55,368 nucleotides of DNA from Moheibacter stercoris (lineage in GTDB: Bacteria; Bacteroidota; Bacteroidia; Flavobacteriales; Weeksellaceae): positions 1-55,368 of the forward strand of contig NZ_JBEPMO010000016.1 of assembly GCF_040545805.1 (NCBI RefSeq), in the 5' to 3' direction. Position 1 is the first letter of the stretch. Each line of letters starts with the position of its first letter. The notes beneath the pieces were generated by a model. It saw nothing but the letters and a program-made list of their open reading frames with translations, was not told where the DNA came from and did no database searches. Of the stretch, positions 54,422 to 55,368 are shown piece after piece. A program made the translations under genes and the position numbers.

Positions 54422-55267
54422 ATGAGCATATATTTTGGATTCAGTGATGAATGTGGTTCTTACCAAAGAAAAATCAGTAAAAAAAGTTTAAGAGTTCATC
54501 CCTATTATATTAGAAGTACACTGATAATTGATGCTTGTGATTGGAAGAAATTAAAACTTAATTATTTAGAATTAAAAGAAAAATATGAATTACCTGTTTC
54601 TAAAGAAATAAAGTGGTCTTATTTGTGGCAATTACGAGAATTTCAAAAAAAATCTTTAGAAATTACAAGCGATAAGGACTTTTATTTTTTGAAAGATTAT
54701 GATTATCATAAGCTAATAGCATTTGTTAGTGACAGTTTAAATCTTTTATCAGAATTAGAATATTGTAAAATTATAATAACGCATACAAAGAATATTAAAG
54801 CAAATATAATTTCAGAAAAGTCAATGTTAAAAATGCATTTGCAGGAGCATATGCAACGAATTCAAATGGAAGTTCAACATGATGATGAAAATTTAGCTGT
54901 ATTATTTTTTGATCCTATAAGTGAAAAAACAGATAAACAATTAAGAGATATATACTTTGAACTAATCAATAATGATGATTTTATAAAAGAATATAGCCAC
55001 ATTAAAGATAGTTTGAATATTGAGAATTCACATCAAAGTGTAGGAATCCAATTAGCTGATTTTATATCTGGAACTTTTTCATCAATGTTAAAAGGAATTG
55101 AATCTAGCAATTATGAATTAGGTAAAAAAATGTTTTTTGACCACGTTTATAATAAATTAAGAAAAAAAGATGGTAAAATTCTAGGTTATGGAATCAGAGA
55201 AGTTCCTTTAAATAAAGATTACAGAAATTTTATTAAAGAGAAATTCACTGAAGAATCAACAAAATAA
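54422..55267 (+). CDS. Cassette 8: DUF3800 protein
   Basis: A 281-aa protein matching DUF3800: IYFGFSDECGSY at the start (acidic residue in an RNase H-like first strand), an ALF- or VLFFDP-type strand (LAVLFFDPISEKTDKQLR) in the middle, and GIQLADFISGTF near residue 220. DUF3800 is widespread in mobile regions; an RNase H-like nuclease role is suspected but not shown. The start is at 54422, since earlier codons lie in attC site 7. Confidence 0.82.
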   Translation: MSIYFGFSDECGSYQRKISKKSLRVHPYYIRSTLIIDACDWKKLKLNYLELKEKYELPVSKEIKWSYLWQLREFQKKSLEITSDKDFYFLKDYDYHKLIAFVSDSLNLLSELEYCKIIITHTKNIKANIISEKSMLKMHLQEHMQRIQMEVQHDDENLAVLFFDPISEKTDKQLRDIYFELINNDDFIKEYSHIKDSLNIENSHQSVGIQLADFISGTFSSMLKGIESSNYELGKKMFFDHVYNKLRKKDGKILGYGIREVPLNKDYRNFIKEKFTEESTK

Positions 55268-55277
55268 TGCAGGTAAC
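55268..55277 (+). repeat. attC-like site 8, R'' box only
   Basis: TGCAGGTAAC is the exact complement of the cassette 8 start GTTACCTGCA (54399). It overlaps the end of the DUF3800 gene. The bases that should follow (an ACATCG...TTGGC arm) are missing; the sequence switches at once to a different end. Confidence 0.75.
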
Positions 55278-55279
55278 AT

Positions 55280-55368
55280 GAACTGTGTAAAAAAACAAGT
55301 TTTTTAGGCAGATTTTTGTAAATAATTTTCTTGGTAAAATACTCTGTTTTTTACCACTCCAAATACAA
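55280..55368 (-). mobile_element. Probable insertion-sequence end cutting attC site 8
   Basis: GAACTGTGTAAA (55280-55291) resembles IS256-type terminal repeats. About 14 bases beyond it, on the minus strand, is a stop codon (55304-55306) closing a 20-residue open frame that reads VFGVVKNRVFYQENYLQKSA and runs off the window. Short spacing between stop and end is normal for an IS. The transposase family cannot be confirmed. Confidence 0.35.

Larger units (their letters stand above)
35551..55277 (+). mobile_element. Integron-like gene-cassette array without visible integrase (CALIN-like)
   Basis: Eight cassettes, each opening with GTT and a unique tail: GTTGTACGAT, GTTATAGGCAA, GTTATGCGA, GTTACAAGC, GTTATGCCT, GTTATATGAT, GTTAGTGGTA and GTTACCTGCA. 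The AAC motif at the end of each same cassette is the exact reverse complement of its own start, and cassettes do not share the sequence. Between R'' and R' each site has a 19-20 bp stem (for example CGTATTGGCG with CGCCAATACG). All genes point right. Crossover Gs are at 35551, 36212, 37218, 44653, 45289, 52547, 53558 and 54399. This is the signature of integron recombination; the integrase family is unknown. Confidence 0.85.

Noticed and set aside
35551..55277. The long palindromes as simple rho-independent terminators
   Set aside because: They lack a consistent T-run, are far longer than terminators, and the cassette-specific complementarity of ends has no role in termination.
1..55368. CRISPR array, tRNA or rRNA genes
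   Set aside because: No regularly spaced direct repeats of 20-40 bases and no cloverleaf or rRNA sequence were seen on either strand, although a scan by eye can miss a tRNA.

Overview
The window looks like a chromosomal stretch of a low-GC member of the Bacteroidota, most likely a flavobacterium (family not resolved). Evidence: an S8 protease with a type IX secretion (T9SS) C-terminal sorting domain, a GLPGLI-family protein, many short lipoproteins, a YpdA-type reductase (bacillithiol pathway), the rlmD / DUF6452 / DUF6048 neighbourhood, and several exact TAnnTTTG (-7) promoter boxes of the Bacteroidota type.

Bases 1-184 are the tail of an IS3-family insertion sequence. Bases 294 to about 35,311 are ordinary core genome: an Fe(II)/2-oxoglutarate oxygenase, ypdA, a peptide-binding lipoprotein with a type II NADH dehydrogenase, an esterase, recG, fahA, ung and mutS2 (divergent), the T9SS protease, rlmD with two envelope genes, a DUF2200 gene broken by a stop codon, a GH26 mannanase-like lipoprotein, NTF2-like proteins, a VIT-vWA-OmpA protein, a JmjC/cupin protein, lptB, a GlxA-type AraC regulator, a run of small VOC/AHSA1/SRPBCC/DinB/DUF1801 genes, a class V aminotransferase and a PAP2 phosphatase.

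From 35,551 to the right edge the character changes. All genes lie on the + strand and are separated by 135-202 bp imperfect palindromes with integron attC architecture. For all eight units the first 9-11 bases (GTT...) are the reverse complement of the ...AAC motif that opens the palindrome at the end of the same unit, while the sequence differs from unit to unit. This is what integron cassettes show, because the attC outer stem is formed when the cassette closes into a circle. No integrase is visible, so this is a CALIN-like array (attC cluster without integrase) or the part of an integron whose integrase lies elsewhere.

Six cassettes are small (0.6-1 kb, one gene or broken gene). Two are about 7.3 kb. 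Cassette 3 carries a complete type I Zorya system (zorB, zorA, zorC, zorD). Cassette 5 carries a candidate new defence module: a 1546-aa RecQ-type helicase with a predicted VSR/PD-(D/E)XK-like nuclease region, an overlapping coiled-coil protein with one C-terminal membrane anchor, and a 433-aa DnaE-like polymerase reduced to palm, thumb and fingers with its catalytic aspartates intact. Both large modules are bracketed, inside their attC sites, by a second family of about 62-80 bp hairpins, and a half copy of that hairpin separates the helicase pair from the polymerase. This suggests a nested, modular mobility mechanism. The array ends in an attC apparently cut by another insertion-sequence end at the right edge.
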